A stretch of DNA of 64,000 nt from Megaleporinus macrocephalus (Eukaryota > Chordata > Actinopteri > Characiformes > Anostomidae), in NCBI GenBank assembly GCA_021613375.1, contig CM038725.1:10911089-10975088 (forward strand), read 5' to 3'. The notes under the pieces are model-generated. The model did not search any database. It had not been told where the DNA came from and saw nothing but the letters and a program-made list of their open reading frames with translations. Shown here piece by piece: positions 22,268 to 34,376 of the stretch. The translations under genes and the position numbers were made by a program. Position 1 is the first letter of the stretch. Every line of letters starts with the position of its first letter.

Positions 22268-23215
22268 TCAGGGAACCAGGCTCTTAGAGCAGACATGGTG
22301 ATGCAGGAAAACTGGGCAACCAAAGGGTGAACACACACGCAAGTTTTAACTAAAAGAGGCTTTTTTATTAACGAAAGTTCATAAACTGACTGCAACATAA
22401 ACAAAATGAGGGATAAACAAACAGACCAAACTGATAAGATGTAGGTTTACAGAGATACAGATTAACAGGGCTATGACTACAACAAAGACCGACAACCACA
22501 GGTAACAAACAGAGGGTATATGTACATGGATTAACAAGGAAAAAACACCTGACAGAACTAATGATAAATGAGGCACGGGTGAGGGAGGTGGAGCAAGGGT
22601 GGAGACACAGAGCACATGACAACGAGCAGGTATGTAAACAGAAGCACATGGAGAAAGAAAAAAAACAGGTAGATGCAGGTTAAAAGAAAACAGGTTCTTT
22701 AATCAACATGGGACAGGCTGGATTGGTAGTAAGACAGGATCAGAACCAGAGGTACGTAAACAAAACATGAGGGCTAGGCAAACGGTTAGGTGAAAATACA
22801 AAGCTGGGTCAAATACCAGTAAAGCAGATATGACAAAGGCAGATCCAAAAGACAAAAAACCGGCAGAGAAAAACAGGTCAAACACAGAATAGCAATCAGA
22901 AAGAAATTCGCTCAGTCAGCACGTGAAATCACAATGGCAATGGAGATGTGGACAGGTAGGGCTTACAAAGGGGTGAAATAATGGGTGACAGCTGTAGGAA
23001 CTTAGTACTCCGAAGATCCAGAGCATATGTGATTGGTCAATCAAGGGGGTGTGACAGACCTGTGATCTCCGGAGGGATTATGGGAAACTGAGTCCGTGTC
23101 AGTCTCGTAGTCATGTTCAAGGTTCAGGTTCATTGTGATGACCAGAGGGAGGCGTGACACGTAAACAAACAGGTCAGGACAAGGGAACAGGGCAGAAAGA
23201 CAATGATAGATATCA
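22268..23215. mobile_element. R4 repeat carrying an inner R4-like insertion
   Basis: The outer parts resemble the complete R4 copy at 55746-56204: TTTTTTATTAACGAAAGTTC near 22363, a GGGTGGAGACACAGAGCAC segment, and GGCGTGACACGTAAACAAAC at the right. The inner part, about 22700-23145, is a different purine-rich block related to 8858-9170 (GGGTCAAATACCAGTAAAGC, TGTGATTGGTCAATC, GTGTGACAGACC). It has no credible coding sequence on either strand, and boundaries are approximate. Confidence 0.55.
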
Positions 23216-23500
23216 GTGTTTGTAAAACTGCAAAACATTGAAATATTATTTGGTTTAAAAAAATTTATGTTGTCTTATCTTACCTTTTTCACAGGAGCTT
23301 TGGAATTAGTATTAATGCCATACAATGCGTTTTATGTGGCTACTCAGATCCATTGCTATAAACCGTCCATATTACATAGTTTCTTAGGCTTCATTTCCTT
23401 TATATGTGATCAATCTGTAAATGTAGTAAGAAATCTGATTGCTAACAAAGTCATACATGCCCAGAACTTGTCCCATTAAGAGATTTATATATACATTAGA
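23216..23500. other. Sequence at the edge of an L1-like remnant
   Basis: An 87-residue plus-strand frame (23216-23479) lies just before the L1 remnant. It contains a C-Y-x-P-S-I-L-H-S-F-L-like stretch but no recognisable motif, and may be decayed LINE coding sequence. Confidence 0.3.
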
Positions 23501-24270
23501 AATTTTGGAAATGTATCAGTAAGATCAGTAATATGTCCATAAATCAACTCATAAACACTTGACTTACCTGCTCCAATCTCAGAATTTATTAACACCACCA
23601 TCACTAAAAAACTACTACCTAAAATATATCAAATAATAGCTAAATCAAACCTCACGTTTACAATCCCAATCAAACACTGGGAGGAAGACCTACCATCACA
23701 TGATCACAAGTCCTAACCTGCTACTTATTCAGTATAAGATCATTCACAGACTACATCACACCACACACAAGATGTTAAAATAGGATTTACAAATACAGCA
23801 GTCTGTACACAATGCATCCAAAATACATATGCATGCTCTGTGGCACTGCACACCCGTTTACCAGTTTTGGCAAGAAATCATTATCTTTTTATCCCATGCC
23901 TTTGCCAGCCACGTCCATCCATCACCATCACTCTGCCTGCTAGGAGACATATCAACAATCAATATGACCAAAGAAAATAACAGAATACTACTTATAGCCT
24001 TAACCATCGCCAAGAAAACCCTACTCTCAAACTGGAAAGCAAAACAAAACATCACCATTAATCACTGGAAAAACCTAAAAACATGTTAACTGACTACATA
24101 TCAATGAAGAAACTTTCATCAATACCCATCAACATCAAAAACACTGACCCAGAGTCAGCCTGGACACTCCTGACAAAAGCCTTACAAAACCCTACAGTAC
24201 CCTCCAAAATGACTAGTCACAAGACCCCATCAGGACAATGTTATTGATTAAGCTGTGCTACATGGAATAT
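23500..24270 (+). pseudogene. L1-like LINE ORF2 C-terminal remnant
   Basis: After frame repair the plus strand reads through segments typical of fish L1/Tx1-group ORF2 C termini: a KIIHRLH-like stretch near 23740, then MHALWHCTPVYQFWQEI (the Cys-His region), SLCLLGDIS, LLIALTIAKKTLLSNWK and NHWKNL. The frame is interrupted between 23700 and 23830 and ends at 24089, so the copy is dead. It is truncated at the 5' side. Downstream pyrimidine-rich DNA to about 24400 may be its 3' UTR. Confidence 0.75.
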
Positions 24271-24860
24271 GACTTACATACAAGTCTTGTTGTGTTTTAG
24301 TTTTTTATGTATTTTTCTTCTGTTCTTTATGTTTTTGTTTGTTTGTTTTTGCTCTTTGATTCTTTTCACTATTGACTGTTTTGGTTTTTCCTGTTTTTTC
24401 CTTCCCCCACATATGACTGTACGTACATAAATATCTATTATCTATTTAGTATTATTATTAAATAAATAATAAAGCCCTCATAGTCCTCCAAATAGGGGGG
24501 GTGGTTGGTGGGAACAAAAAAAAAAAACAATTTGGAAATTTATCAGACCAAGGGTAAAATTTCTTAAATATAATCCAACAGTTTTTGGAACTGGAGCTGA
24601 AAGTATGGGGTGATGGTGGCCTCATCAACGTTTCCCTATAGACGACAAGCCTGTCAACAGCCCTGGCTGTAATGTAAGTTAACATGACTGAGATTTTCCT
24701 CAGAGCCTCAAATTAAGCATGTACTTTGTGGTAATGTGGACAAACCGCTTCTCATGCTGCCCTAGCTGTAGAAGATGTCGCTGGACAAGTATTTGCAAGG
24801 AGTTACCAGAGGCTTTAAGTGGCCTCTGCTGTTCACAGCTGACATTATATAGCCAGAATA
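24271..24860. other. T-rich region and unassigned sequence
   Basis: TTTTTGTTTGTTTGTTTTTG and similar runs near 24330, and a poly-A stretch near 24520. Nothing else was identified. Confidence 0.4.
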
Positions 24861-24863
24861 AAT

Positions 24864-25100
24864 GTGATGTACAAAAAACTGACAGCTATGTTCAAGAGAA
24901 GACAAGCTCTGCGATTTATATTCAAGCTAAAAAAAAACCATAGATACGTGTACTCACTGTTGCGCAACAGTATGAAGTTCCTCCACAGCTATTCCAGCAG
25001 GCCGCTGACGAAATACTTCATCCAAGACTGCCTGAGGCTACTTAATGGACAGTCTTGGATATATAACCAAGACCAGCAGCTTTTGTGTTTGCAGTTGTAA
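24864..25100 (+). other. 78-codon open frame of unknown meaning
   Basis: A very basic, aromatic frame (MMYKKLTAMFKRRQAL... to ...QDQQLLCLQL). It has no signal peptide, domain or repeat character. Surrounding DNA is not a recognised repeat. It may be chance or a remnant of an old coding sequence; an alignment search would decide. I do not call it a gene. Confidence 0.15.
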
Positions 25101-25945
25101 ACATCTGCCTGGCTTGGTAAACTAGGCCTTTGCTTTATTCTCTTATGCATTCATTGCTTTATTCAAACAAGCTAAACCTCTTTCTCTTTAGTTAATGTCT
25201 TGAAATGAAGTATGAAGTGAAGCGCCAAGGGTGGCTTTCATTTGAAGCTTGTGCTCGTAAGACAAGACCCCGATGACTCCTTTCAGTTTCACTCTAAATT
25301 TGAGACGCACTCATCAACTTATCCTCCTGGGTCACAGGGTTTTAGGGGCAGGGGTGGTTGCCGGAGCCTATTCCAGCTGAAGCCTGTCCCCACACTCACT
25401 GTGCGGAAAGCAAATTTGAGACGGAACAAAAATAAACCCTACACGTTGGCAGGTTAATTATTCCAGAGTTGACCTAGCGTAGCACTCTTCTTTAGATTAC
25501 ACTCTCCTGTGACTTACACAAGTCACCTAAAGGTTGACAACCTGCTGACAGCGCCCCCTGACTGCTGGAGCCAACAGAGGATGGAGCTCATGGCCTAGGA
25601 CTAGCCAGGACAGTGGTTGCAAACGTGCTAGACGTGATATTGTCTCTGTGTGGTGATGCGTGCTTGTTTTCAAACAGTTATCTGCAACTCATAAGGGGGA
25701 GCTGGCCACAGGTAATTCCACAGTCATGGCCATGAAAGGCTAACTCTATAATTGAGCTTGAACATTGCACACAACCGACAGGGTAGCTGGGCTACAGAAA
25801 GAAATTAAGCAGCACAATCACACAGCATCGAAGCCAAAGTGTTAAATACTGGGGGTCCTCAGAGGCCCTAAGGAACCCCTATGAATGTCTCAAAATCTAA
25901 ATTCTGTACCTATTATGTATTATGATATCCATTCAGGAATGAACA
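25101..25945. other. Mostly unique sequence
   Basis: A short segment at 25320-25440 (CCTGGGTCACAGGGTTTTAG with a following GCCTATTCCAGCTGAAGCC) resembles the 3' region of another fish SINE type but is too short to assign. The rest is unremarkable. Confidence 0.35.
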
Positions 25946-25947
25946 AA

Positions 25948-26570
25948 GGTGTCAAAGGTATTCACATTCATTACTCAGGTAGAAGTATAGACACTAGGGT
26001 AAAAAACAAACTTTAAAAAGTTGAAGAATCAACTCAAGCTTTTTACACAGCTACTTATAAAAGTAAAAGTAATGTCAATGCCATTAAGGACAAAAGCTTA
26101 GTCCACACCAAGGAGTCTATAGTGCACTAGCCCACCTCCCCCAAAAACCCATTCTTCTAAAAGTCATAATGACTATAATGTTATATTAAAATGTAAATAT
26201 GTAAAAGTTTTACTTTAGTGCAATGCAAATATGTTAAAGAAGCATATCTGTGTACTACTGAGCATTAACATGTGTTTAATGGAGCTGAATATATGATGAC
26301 TAGTTGCCTATAAGTATTGTAAACTTCAAAGGCATGTTATCAATAAACTTTACTGGAATGTAAATGTACATGAATGAAAACAAGCTGTAAATGAAATAGG
26401 AGTAACAAGGCTATGTTTAAAATGTAAGGAGTAGAAAGTACAGATAATGGAGTGTAAATGTAAGGAGTAGAAGTAAAAAGTAATCTGAAAAGTAATTACT
26501 CCAGTAAAGTATAAATAACCAAAATTTCTTAGTAAGGTAAAGAAGTATTTGTACCTTGTTACTTGACACC
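25948..26570. mobile_element. Non-autonomous DNA element with GGTGTCAA ends (R8)
   Basis: It begins GGTGTCAAAGGTATTCACAT and ends with the inverted counterpart ACCTTGTTACTTGACACC. Subterminal runs of AAAGTAAAAGTA and GGAGTAGAAGTAAAAAGTAA are characteristic of a fish repeat I remember but cannot name. No convincing target duplication was seen and it has no coding capacity. Confidence 0.6.
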
Positions 26571-27374
26571 ATAGGGAATGAAAGAAGCTCAGATGCAAAT
26601 TTAATGGAAGGTCGTTATTTAGGCTACTTCACCCAAATAGTCGAGCTTCTGTCTGTGGTGTTCTTGTGGTGGTCTGCCTCAGGGTGGCTCCGTAGCAAAT
26701 TGGCTCCCCCAATTGGTCCTTCACAGCCGAGCAATAGCAAATATGTAAATCTGAAAGCCATTACCAAGGCATCAGTGGAAAGAGTGGGTTGTTATCCATT
26801 TCTCAAACCATGATGAATACCTTGATCAGTGTGTGAAAGACCACCTTTCCAAAAGAAGAACTCTTAATCCAAACATTCTGTTGCCATTGAAGCTACCTTC
26901 AGCACCATTACGACAACTAAGTTGGAAATAGCCAAAATGGAAATATCAGGGGGGTATGTTGCGCACTGATCACAGCTTACAGAGAAATGCAGAAACACAC
27001 AGAACATTAACAAACACACAGCGTAAAGGAAGGCACAGAGAAGGACAGCAGAGCTATGGAGTAGAAAAAGAATTATAATGAGGCCCTAGCACTGGAGAAG
27101 CTTCCAGTAATCAATCATGTGCCCAGAGCTCTTCAAAAGCGCCCTGATAATGAAGAGCATACCTGTGCTTTCATCCTCAGACTCTACTACTATAAAGAAG
27201 AGGAGGGCATCAAGCACAAGGTGGCACAACTTGATTCCATCACTTTTAACACATGCAGAATTAAGATCTTCCCTTCAGTAGAGCCGGGGGGCTACTGCGA
27301 GGCAGGCCTGGAGTAGGATATTTGAAGCCTAGTTTAAAATCTCTCCACATTCGGCTATTCTGGACGTTTTTTCT
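26571..27374. other. Unique sequence, no gene seen
   Basis: Short frames such as 26556-26813 and 27119-27316 have no recognised domains and overlap one another or repeats. Confidence 0.35.

Positions 27375-27461
<87 letters not shown>
27375..27461. repeat. (CT)n microsatellite
   Basis: About 43 CT units with two CTTT interruptions. The Arg-Glu frame on the minus strand is a product of it. Confidence 0.98.
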
Positions 27462-28425
27462 GTAGTTAGAATTCATGTATCTGTTTTACCTCTCAGACTG
27501 TTGCATTTAGGTGGAGATGGAAACTTTAGTGAAAGTTCTGCCAGGAAGACTCTAACGTTACATCATTCTTTCATTCATTCACTTCTTTCAGCCAATAGCC
27601 GGCTGCTTTCATGTGCCAATGTTTTGATGTTCACCTCCTTTCTCCTCACCATCACCACCAGATTGGCCCTATTGTCGATTTACCAGTATGTGCGGAGGTC
27701 TCAACACTCCAAAACCTGGTTCAAGGAAGTGCCAAAGACCCCTCAAGTTCCATCATATCCAGGATCAAAATGATCTCCCTTATCTTTCTGCATCCTGAGT
27801 CTGTCAGGAAGACTATTAACTCTCTGCTATTAGACTGGCAGACCATTACTTACAACAGACCATTTTTACAAATGCTATACATATTCATTTGATATTGTTA
27901 GTTCAACTGTCCTGGTATTGCTCTGAAATACTGAGAGGGTTTGAGGTTGAGGGAGAAAGGTTCGCTTGCCTGTATGGACAGAAGTTTGATTTCAAAACAC
28001 GAGTAGGACAGGCGTAAGGAGGCATCTGATTGGTTTAGTCCATTAAGGAGTAGAATAAACCCAGATAACAGGACGTAGGGGGTTACTTAAGGGATGTTAA
28101 AAGTCAAAAACTCCTAGATAAAAGTAATAAAATCTATTTGTATCTCTAACTTTTCAGTCTTTATATTTCAACAGGGGCATCATCTGAAGAACTAATTTCA
28201 GGTTAGGTAAATAAATCTAACACATGTAGCCCTAAAGGCTTACATTAGAGGTAGTGGGTAAACAGAGCTATTTAGCAGGAATTCAAGAGAATTTTACATC
28301 AAATGTAACTCCGATATCTGTACAATCAGATTACCTTAGATATCTCTGAATTATTTTTATATGCCAAACAAAAGCATTTTCAGTTTAATGATGAGCCTTA
28401 TAAAGTACTTAATAGGGCTGCATGG
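27462..28425. other. Unassigned sequence with overlapping short frames
   Basis: Two overlapping plus-strand frames at 27501-27892 contain no recognised domain. I looked for a transposase or polymerase reading and found none. The rest is unremarkable AT-rich DNA. Confidence 0.3.
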
Positions 28426-28430
28426 AGCTG

Positions 28431-28800
28431 TGGAGGAATGGAGGGTGGATGCAAATGCAAGCTTTAAACTAATATTAAATGAAAATAAATGCAAAACAAA
28501 CACAAAGCAGAAAGAACATAAAGAATACAACTGAAAAAGGGAAATAACCAGACAGACTAGACAAAAGGGCAACCGGGCGGGATACAGAGACACAGAAAAT
28601 GACCGACAATACGGGGAGCAAACGAAGGGTATAAATAACACAAGGAACGAGTAGCAGCTGGGAACAATGGACGAAGAGAAAAACTTGTAACAGGTAAGGG
28701 GCAGAGACAGTACCACACTACAAAACAGAAACATAAACACATGGCTAGGACAGGAGATGAAATCAATGCCATAGACGGGGAGATCAGGCAGGGCGTGACA
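28431..28800. mobile_element. R4 repeat, right end intact
   Basis: Purine-rich, with GGATGCAAATGCAAGC at the left, GGGCAACCGGGCGGGATACA inside, and a GGGCGTGACA terminus at 28791-28800 like that of 55746-56204. The long minus-strand frame across it (28357-28848) is a compositional product with no motifs. Confidence 0.65.
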
Positions 28801-30460
28801 GATAGACGTTTGCACAAAGATAAAAAATGAGTCAATCCACAGAATCAAGGCTGACTCTGGAGTATAAAAACAATAATAATCATTTCAAACAATACCATAA
28901 TGGGTTTTACGTCCAACATTTTTTTGCAAATTATAGAAAATCAAACCCTGAAATTTAATGAAACACCCAAATAGCGCAACAAGAGTTTTTATGCAAGAAA
29001 AAGGTGGAAAAGTAGGAATATCGCTAAAGCCGAAATGTGAAAAAAGCAGATAAAGCCGATGAAAAATTACTTTTTGAATAAACAATGACTTTCCAAGCTG
29101 CTTTTCAAGTCACATGATTCAGTCCCAACTGATCTTATTGCTTGGCACACAGTGTAACCACAATGGTGAACTGCTGTTATGCTTATCACAAATGTTTCAC
29201 CCTCTATCCTATATACTACACACACTTTTGCTATTTCTTCAGAGGGTACGGGGGCTCCAGTGACTGGAAAGGGCTCACCCTACAGATAGTCCCATCACAG
29301 CACACAGCTTTTCCACATTCTGAAATCTGAAAACCAAAAGCTCATTGAAAAATGCTCCAGCACAATTTGTCCCAGAGCAGTCTGGTGGGTTCGCGTTCTG
29401 GTGAAACGAGGTTTAAGTTGTCTTCTCATTTCATTTTCCAATTCCACCTTAAATAGTGCAGCAGTTACAACCTGGCACCATTTAAGGTGGAACGAGAAAT
29501 TGAAATAAGGATGATGTTGGATGATGTTGTTGGAGTGGTGCAGAGATTTCAGCCCTCATTCTTGACCTGCTTGTTGCATCTGAGCTGCACGACCATAAAA
29601 AGAGGGTGAATGGCTGTAAAGCTTGCTCGTTTCGATGCAGCCCCTACATCTAAAGTGTCTTTGTACCACTTTAGTGGATGGAAAACATTGTAATTCTGCC
29701 GAAATGTCATTTATGCACATGAAACATTTGGATGGAAACTTGTTTAATGAGTTTTAGGCTCTAGTAAAACCTACACTGAGACAACAGCTACACACAAAAG
29801 AATCAGACCTTCAGTGATTTACTCTACTCTCTTCCACTGAAGACAATGTTAGAGGAAGTGAGGAAGAGAAAAAGAGAAAGTGACCAGGCCAGGACACCAG
29901 GCTAGAATAACTCTCGCGTTGGCTTTTACTCTTTGGCGAGAGCTGAAAGAGATAAAAGGATGCAAGACAGCTGCAAGAAAACAACAAATGTCAAATGAGT
30001 GTTCAACCCTGCCAATGTTATTTATGACAGGATGTGATGTAGCCTGTAACCTTATCTGTGTCATCACTGTCTTGTGGAGTTTTGGAATTTTTCTGGATGC
30101 CAAAAGTCATCAAACCTCTGTGCTGTTTCAGGCTAGCATGCGAAGAATTAAATTCATCCAATGCCAAATGTTTTTTCTCAAGCGCATTGCAATGAGGCCT
30201 GTAAAGTTTGCAAACTCCTGTAATGAAAGCCTGTAATATTACTCTACTTGGTCCACATGGTTCTTTTCTTCTGATGTTTAATTCCCTTTAGTGTGCAAGG
30301 GCCTCATGCTAAGGGCACTACAGAGTACACACTCATGATTTCTGCTGCATCTATGCATAAATAACCATAATCGAGAGCATAAACTATAGTATCCATATGG
30401 CTCCTGTGTCCTTCAACTCAACAAAGGCATGTATACAGCTGTCTATGAGGGAGGCTGTGT
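28801..30460. other. Mostly unique sequence with one small palindromic repeat
   Basis: ATTCCACCTTAAATAGTGCA near 29443 and CCATTTAAGGTGGAACGAG near 29483 form an inverted repeat around ACAACCTGG. This is a small MITE-like hairpin of a type seen in fish. The rest of the stretch has no recognised gene or repeat. Confidence 0.4.
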
Positions 30461-30539
30461 GACGCAGGCGTAGTCAGGAGAGGTGGATACATACACAGAC
30501 GTTACAGGAGTGTGAAGTCCAGGACTACAAGACTGACAA

Positions 30540-30967
30540 ACATTTTCTACTCACAGGCCATCAGTCTTGTGAACACCTCACACACTACCTCTTAATCCTT
30601 TCCTATCTGAACTGGTTTTAACTGCACCTTACATTCACTGTACTGCTGCTGTCAGAATACTGTTTACATTCACCATTTGCACAAAACACTATTGTTTACA
30701 TTTGTTACTGGCAACTGGCTGCTGCTCTTTATACTAATATACTTATAATATTTATTTTATTATAAAAAAAGAAAAAAGTATTACCTGTTATTTACTTCAA
30801 CTTATATTATTATACTTTATATATTTTGTATATATTCTTTTATTATTTCTTTTTTGTTATCTTATCTATTGGTGAATGGAGGAACAGCAAGGTAAGAATT
30901 TCATTGTATAGTGTAACTGTCTGTTTCTGCTCTGCATATGACAATAAAACTCTTGAATCTTGAATTG
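30540..30967 (+). mobile_element. LINE 3' end ending in a CTTGAAT tandem
   Basis: GGTAAGAATTTCATTGTATA, GTGTAACTGTCTGTTTCTGC, then TATGACAATAAAACTCTTG and the CTTGAATCTTGAATTG end. This is the usual 3' terminus of a fish non-LTR retrotransposon family, with an AATAAA signal and a short tandem tail. The upstream portion, 30540-30700, is consistent with the end of its coding region and UTR, but no clear protein motif is left. Confidence 0.65.
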
Positions 30968-31260
30968 AAGCCCATGGTTAAACCAAGAACAGAGATCCAA
31001 AGAAACATAACCAGAAACCATCACACATGAACACAGCATCACATAAACGTTAGACAAGGACAAGGCGCAAACAGAGAGTATAAGAAAACACAGGGGACTA
31101 GGAACACTTGGGACAGGGAGGAGACGCAAACAGGGAGCAGGTGAAGGGCGTGACAATAGGGCAAAGAAAAGGAGAGACAAACTACCAAACCAACATAAGC
31201 ATATGGTACAATGACAAGACTGACCACGAGGGCAGAGAACAGACAGTAGAAGGCAGACCA
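30968..31260. mobile_element. R4 repeat, partial
   Basis: GGGACAGGGAGGAGACGCAA, GGAGCAGGTGAAGGGCGTGA and CCAACATAAGCATATGG match the R4 copy at 43563-43890 closely. It follows immediately after the LINE tail. Minus-strand frames over it are products of composition. Confidence 0.65.
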
Positions 31261-31837
31261 TGATGAGCTCAATGTGTGGTTTGTGTTGACGACAGTAGTG
31301 TTGAGGTAAATCACGGTCAAGGATTATTTCCAGACATTAAACTCTTAAATTTTACTCAACAGTGTTCATGGAAAAGTTTTCCCACTTTGGGATTGAAGTG
31401 AATAGATTGCTAGGAAGTCTGTATTCAGCAAACCACAGTTCTCAGCTGATAGATAAATGTAAATAAGGTCTCTCCCAGTCTCAGTAGTTGAAAGAATTAA
31501 TGTCATCCATCCTGAATATTTTCCTCCTTCTATGGAATTATAAAGGTCACCGGATTTAAAAAAAAAAAGGCTTATGTCTTTGCAAACCTAGGGGGGCTGT
31601 TCCCCCCAATACTCCCCATACTATTGGGCCTCTGTTATCAGAATTATTGCAATATGGCTAAATAAGAAAATCTGGCAAACGTTTAAACATAAGGAACGCT
31701 AACCGAATGACTTGCTGTCATCTTATTGGCAATTAAACAAAAAATATATATAGTTATAGAGATAGCTTCACTGTTCACAGAACCACTCATATCTGAAAAC
31801 AAACTGAAACATCTACAGAGGTTTCTTATAATGGAGA
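31261..31837. other. Unique sequence
   Basis: No repeat family or coding signal recognised; poly-A run near 31560. Confidence 0.35.
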
Positions 31838-33046
31838 GACCGATCAGCCTTAACATTAAAAACATATCCTATCTACACTCATGCTCAAGCGTATCAACTC
31901 CACCTTCCATATAGGTGCTCTTGTTTAGCCCTTTTTGCCCGTCAGTGGTCAGGACCACCATGGAGCAGATATTATTTGGGTGGTGGGTCATTCTCAGCAC
32001 TGCAGTGACACTGATGTGGTGCTGGTGTGAGTGAATCAGACATAGCAGTACTGCTGGAGTTGTCTGGAGTTGGCCACTCACTGTCCACTCTATTAGACAC
32101 TCCTATGTGGTTGGTCAACCTTATGTAAGTCAGAGATGGTAGCTCATCTGTAGCTGCACAGCTTGTGGTCCTCTAGTCCTTCATGACTGGACGCTGCCCA
32201 CTAAGGATGGGCAAATGATACATGCTTCAGAGCTTGTGTCGAGAAATCCAGGAAGTCGTTTATGAAGTGCGTATGGAGGCTTGCTTCGTTAAGGGCGAGT
32301 GACGTCACTGATGACGTCTGAAGCCTCGCTGGTTCAGGACGTGGTTCGAGGATTGCCGTGATTTACTGTTTCTTAATAAAAATTAAAGTCACCATCAAAC
32401 CACAACCACCGTCCCATCTTTTAAAACCACTGCAACAGTTTTAACATCAATATCTCACGTACTATAAGATTTATTTACTGACTGAAATCATACTGGCAGT
32501 TTTTTTAAATTAAGAGACCCACACAATCAAACACAGATCAGATCAACCAATGAATGAACCACATATATATATATATACTTGTTTTCATGCTCACAACATT
32601 GCAAGGAGCCATCGCAAATAGTTGAAATGACAATAAAAGTTTTAGCCAGCAGGGGGGTTCGTGTGCACATGAAGCTTTGAGTAATTAACCTTTTTCTGAA
32701 CCATCTGGAGGGAAAGCATCAACGCTTCAAGAGGCTTCATCTGGCCATCACTACTGCCCCCAGGATGCTATTGGCTGGCTCTTGCTGGTTGGTGGACTAT
32801 TCTCAATCCAGCAGGGACAATAAGGTGGTTAAAACCTCCAACCTCCAGGGTCTGATCCACTCATACCAGCACAACACACACGAACACACCACACCCAAAT
32901 AATACCTGCGGTTAGGAGGTGCTGTGGGGGTCCTGAACATTAAAGAACAGAGTAACAAAGTATACAGAGAAACAGACAAAATTCCCATATTTGGTAAGTG
33001 GAGCTGATAAAATGGACAATGTGTGTGCTTTTGGCTGATTGGTGTA
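31838..33046. mobile_element. Foldback element, copy 3, full length, split by a hAT-like insertion
   Basis: The left end ACCGATCAGCCTTAACATTA and right end TTGGCTGATTGGTGTA are both present. Subterminal segments (ATCAACTCCACCTTCCATAT on the left, TGGTAAGTGGAGCTGATAA on the right) are inverted copies. Without the insertion and its 8-bp duplication the element is about 649 bp. It has no coding capacity. Confidence 0.85.
32202..32753. mobile_element. Non-autonomous hAT-like element nested in foldback copy 3
   Basis: It begins TAAGGATGGGC and ends GGCCATCACTA (inverted, imperfect). The flanks are CTGCCCAC (32194-32201) and CTGCCCCC (32754-32761), an 8-bp duplication with one mismatch, the hAT signature. 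Removing one copy restores GGACGCTGCCCAC...AGGATGCTATTGGCTGG, continuous with the other foldback copies. The interior, for example CAACGCTTCAAGAGGCTTC, is non-coding. Confidence 0.85.
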
Positions 33047-33049
33047 TTT

Positions 33050-33214
33050 ATGTATACACACTATAAGCAACCTGTTTTTAATTGGCCACACTAAACAAAT
33101 ATAGACTACACAGGAATAACCTTTTATAGCTTTGTGCGGGTCAAACCCTCCTACCTGGATTTAATACTTCTAAGCTTTCACTTTTAGACAGTTGCCTCAA
33201 AGATCATGCTGACA
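33050..33214. other. Short spacer between foldback element and L1 remnant
   Basis: No features recognised. Confidence 0.4.
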
Positions 33215-33478
33215 AAGATAAAATCATATCTTGCCTCTATAACGCATTGCAAGCTATCAACCCTCCCACAACAATTTCAATTACAGCAAACTGGGCGAAA
33301 GAGTTAGGAGTTATGATACCTGATACAATCTGGGAAAACAGCCTGAAAGAAATAAAATGATGCTCAGTTAACTCCAGGCACTGTCGGATTCGCTTCAGAA
33401 TTATCCACAGACTCTATTACTCAAAGACTAGACTACACAAAACATTGCCAGATGTCTTACCTACCTGTGACAAATGTA
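33215..33478 (+). pseudogene. L1-like LINE ORF2 fragment
   Basis: The frame reads WAKELGVMIPDTIWENSL, then after a stop NSRHCRIRFRIIHRLYYS and a LPTCDKCN-like Cys motif, in the order typical of fish L1 ORF2 between the polymerase and the Cys-rich C terminus. It is related in type to 23500-24270. The coding is interrupted by a stop and truncated on both sides, and it abuts a minus-strand LINE tail at about 33480. Confidence 0.7.
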
Positions 33479-33479
33479 A

Positions 33480-33816
33480 TGCAGCGAAGTATGTATGACA
33501 TGAACCTCACAATAAGAGACCATAAATAGAATAAAGAATAAGAATAATAAGAGTAATAAAGATCCAGAACAGTTGCTAATGATATATATGAGTATTTATG
33601 CGTATATGTGTACAAATATTCTACACATAAGTGAGTCTGAGTAGACAACAGCTATTATCTACAGAATCTGTACAGCTGTGCTAATAAGCATTATGTTACA
33701 CAGGAGTTCCTGTAATACAGTGAGATTCAGTTTAAGTATGAGTTTGAATTTGAAGTGCAGGGCGACCACTGTGGTTAATGAGACTAACAGCTCTGGGGAA
33801 AAAGCTGTTAGCACGT
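33480..33816 (-). mobile_element. LINE 3' UTR, minus strand
   Basis: Non-coding continuation of the polymerase remnant at 33817-34376. Its distal end meets the plus-strand L1 fragment, so two LINE remnants meet by their 3' sides. Confidence 0.55.
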
Positions 33817-34376
33817 CTATATGTGCTGGTCTTGATGGTCCTGAGTCTTCAGCCAGAGGGAAGTGTCTGAAACATGTGATGTCCAGGATGAGGTGGGGGG
33901 GTCAGCTGTAATTTTGCCAGCACGCCTCCTCACCCTGCTGGCGTAGATGTCCTGAAGTGCTGGCAGCTTGCATCCAGTGATCTGCTCTGCTGTCCTAATT
34001 ATGTGCTGGAGTGCGGCTCGTTCTTGGGAGGTGGAGGAACCAAACAGATGGTAATAGATGATGTGAGGATGGACTCGATGATTGCTGTGTAGAACTGGAT
34101 CATCAGATTCTGTGGCAGGTGGAATTTCTTCAGCTGTCTCAGGAAGAACGCACTCTGCTGTGCTTTCTTGGCTATGGAGACCATCTTTCTCTCCCACTTC
34201 AGGTCCCTGGATATAGTGGTGATCAGGAACTTGAGTGACTCCCCAGTGGAAACCACAGAGTCAGTGATGTTGAAGATGGGTAGGGAGGAGGGGAGGTTAT
34301 GTCTGGAGTCTAGTACCATCTCTACAAACTGAAGTGGGCACAGGCCTAATAGTGCCTGGAGTCGCAGAGCACTCAA
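33817..34376 (-). pseudogene. Non-LTR retrotransposon polymerase C-terminal remnant, frameshifted
   Basis: One minus-strand frame reads DLKWERKMVSIAKKAQQSAF, LRQLKKFHLP and FYTAIIESILTSSITI. The reading continues in another frame with FGSSTSQERAALQHIIRTAE, CKLPALQDIYASRVRRRAGK and ITADPP. The shift lies near 34045-34060. This is the region after the catalytic core of a fish LINE polymerase. The YADD motif is absent because of 5' truncation. Confidence 0.82.

Noticed and set aside
28357..28848. 163-residue hydrophobic protein on the minus strand
   Set aside because: It lies over a purine-rich R4 repeat; equivalent frames recur over other R4 copies without shared motifs.
33817..34197. Independent host gene
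   Set aside because: Peptide motifs match a LINE polymerase C terminus continuing from the neighbouring frame.
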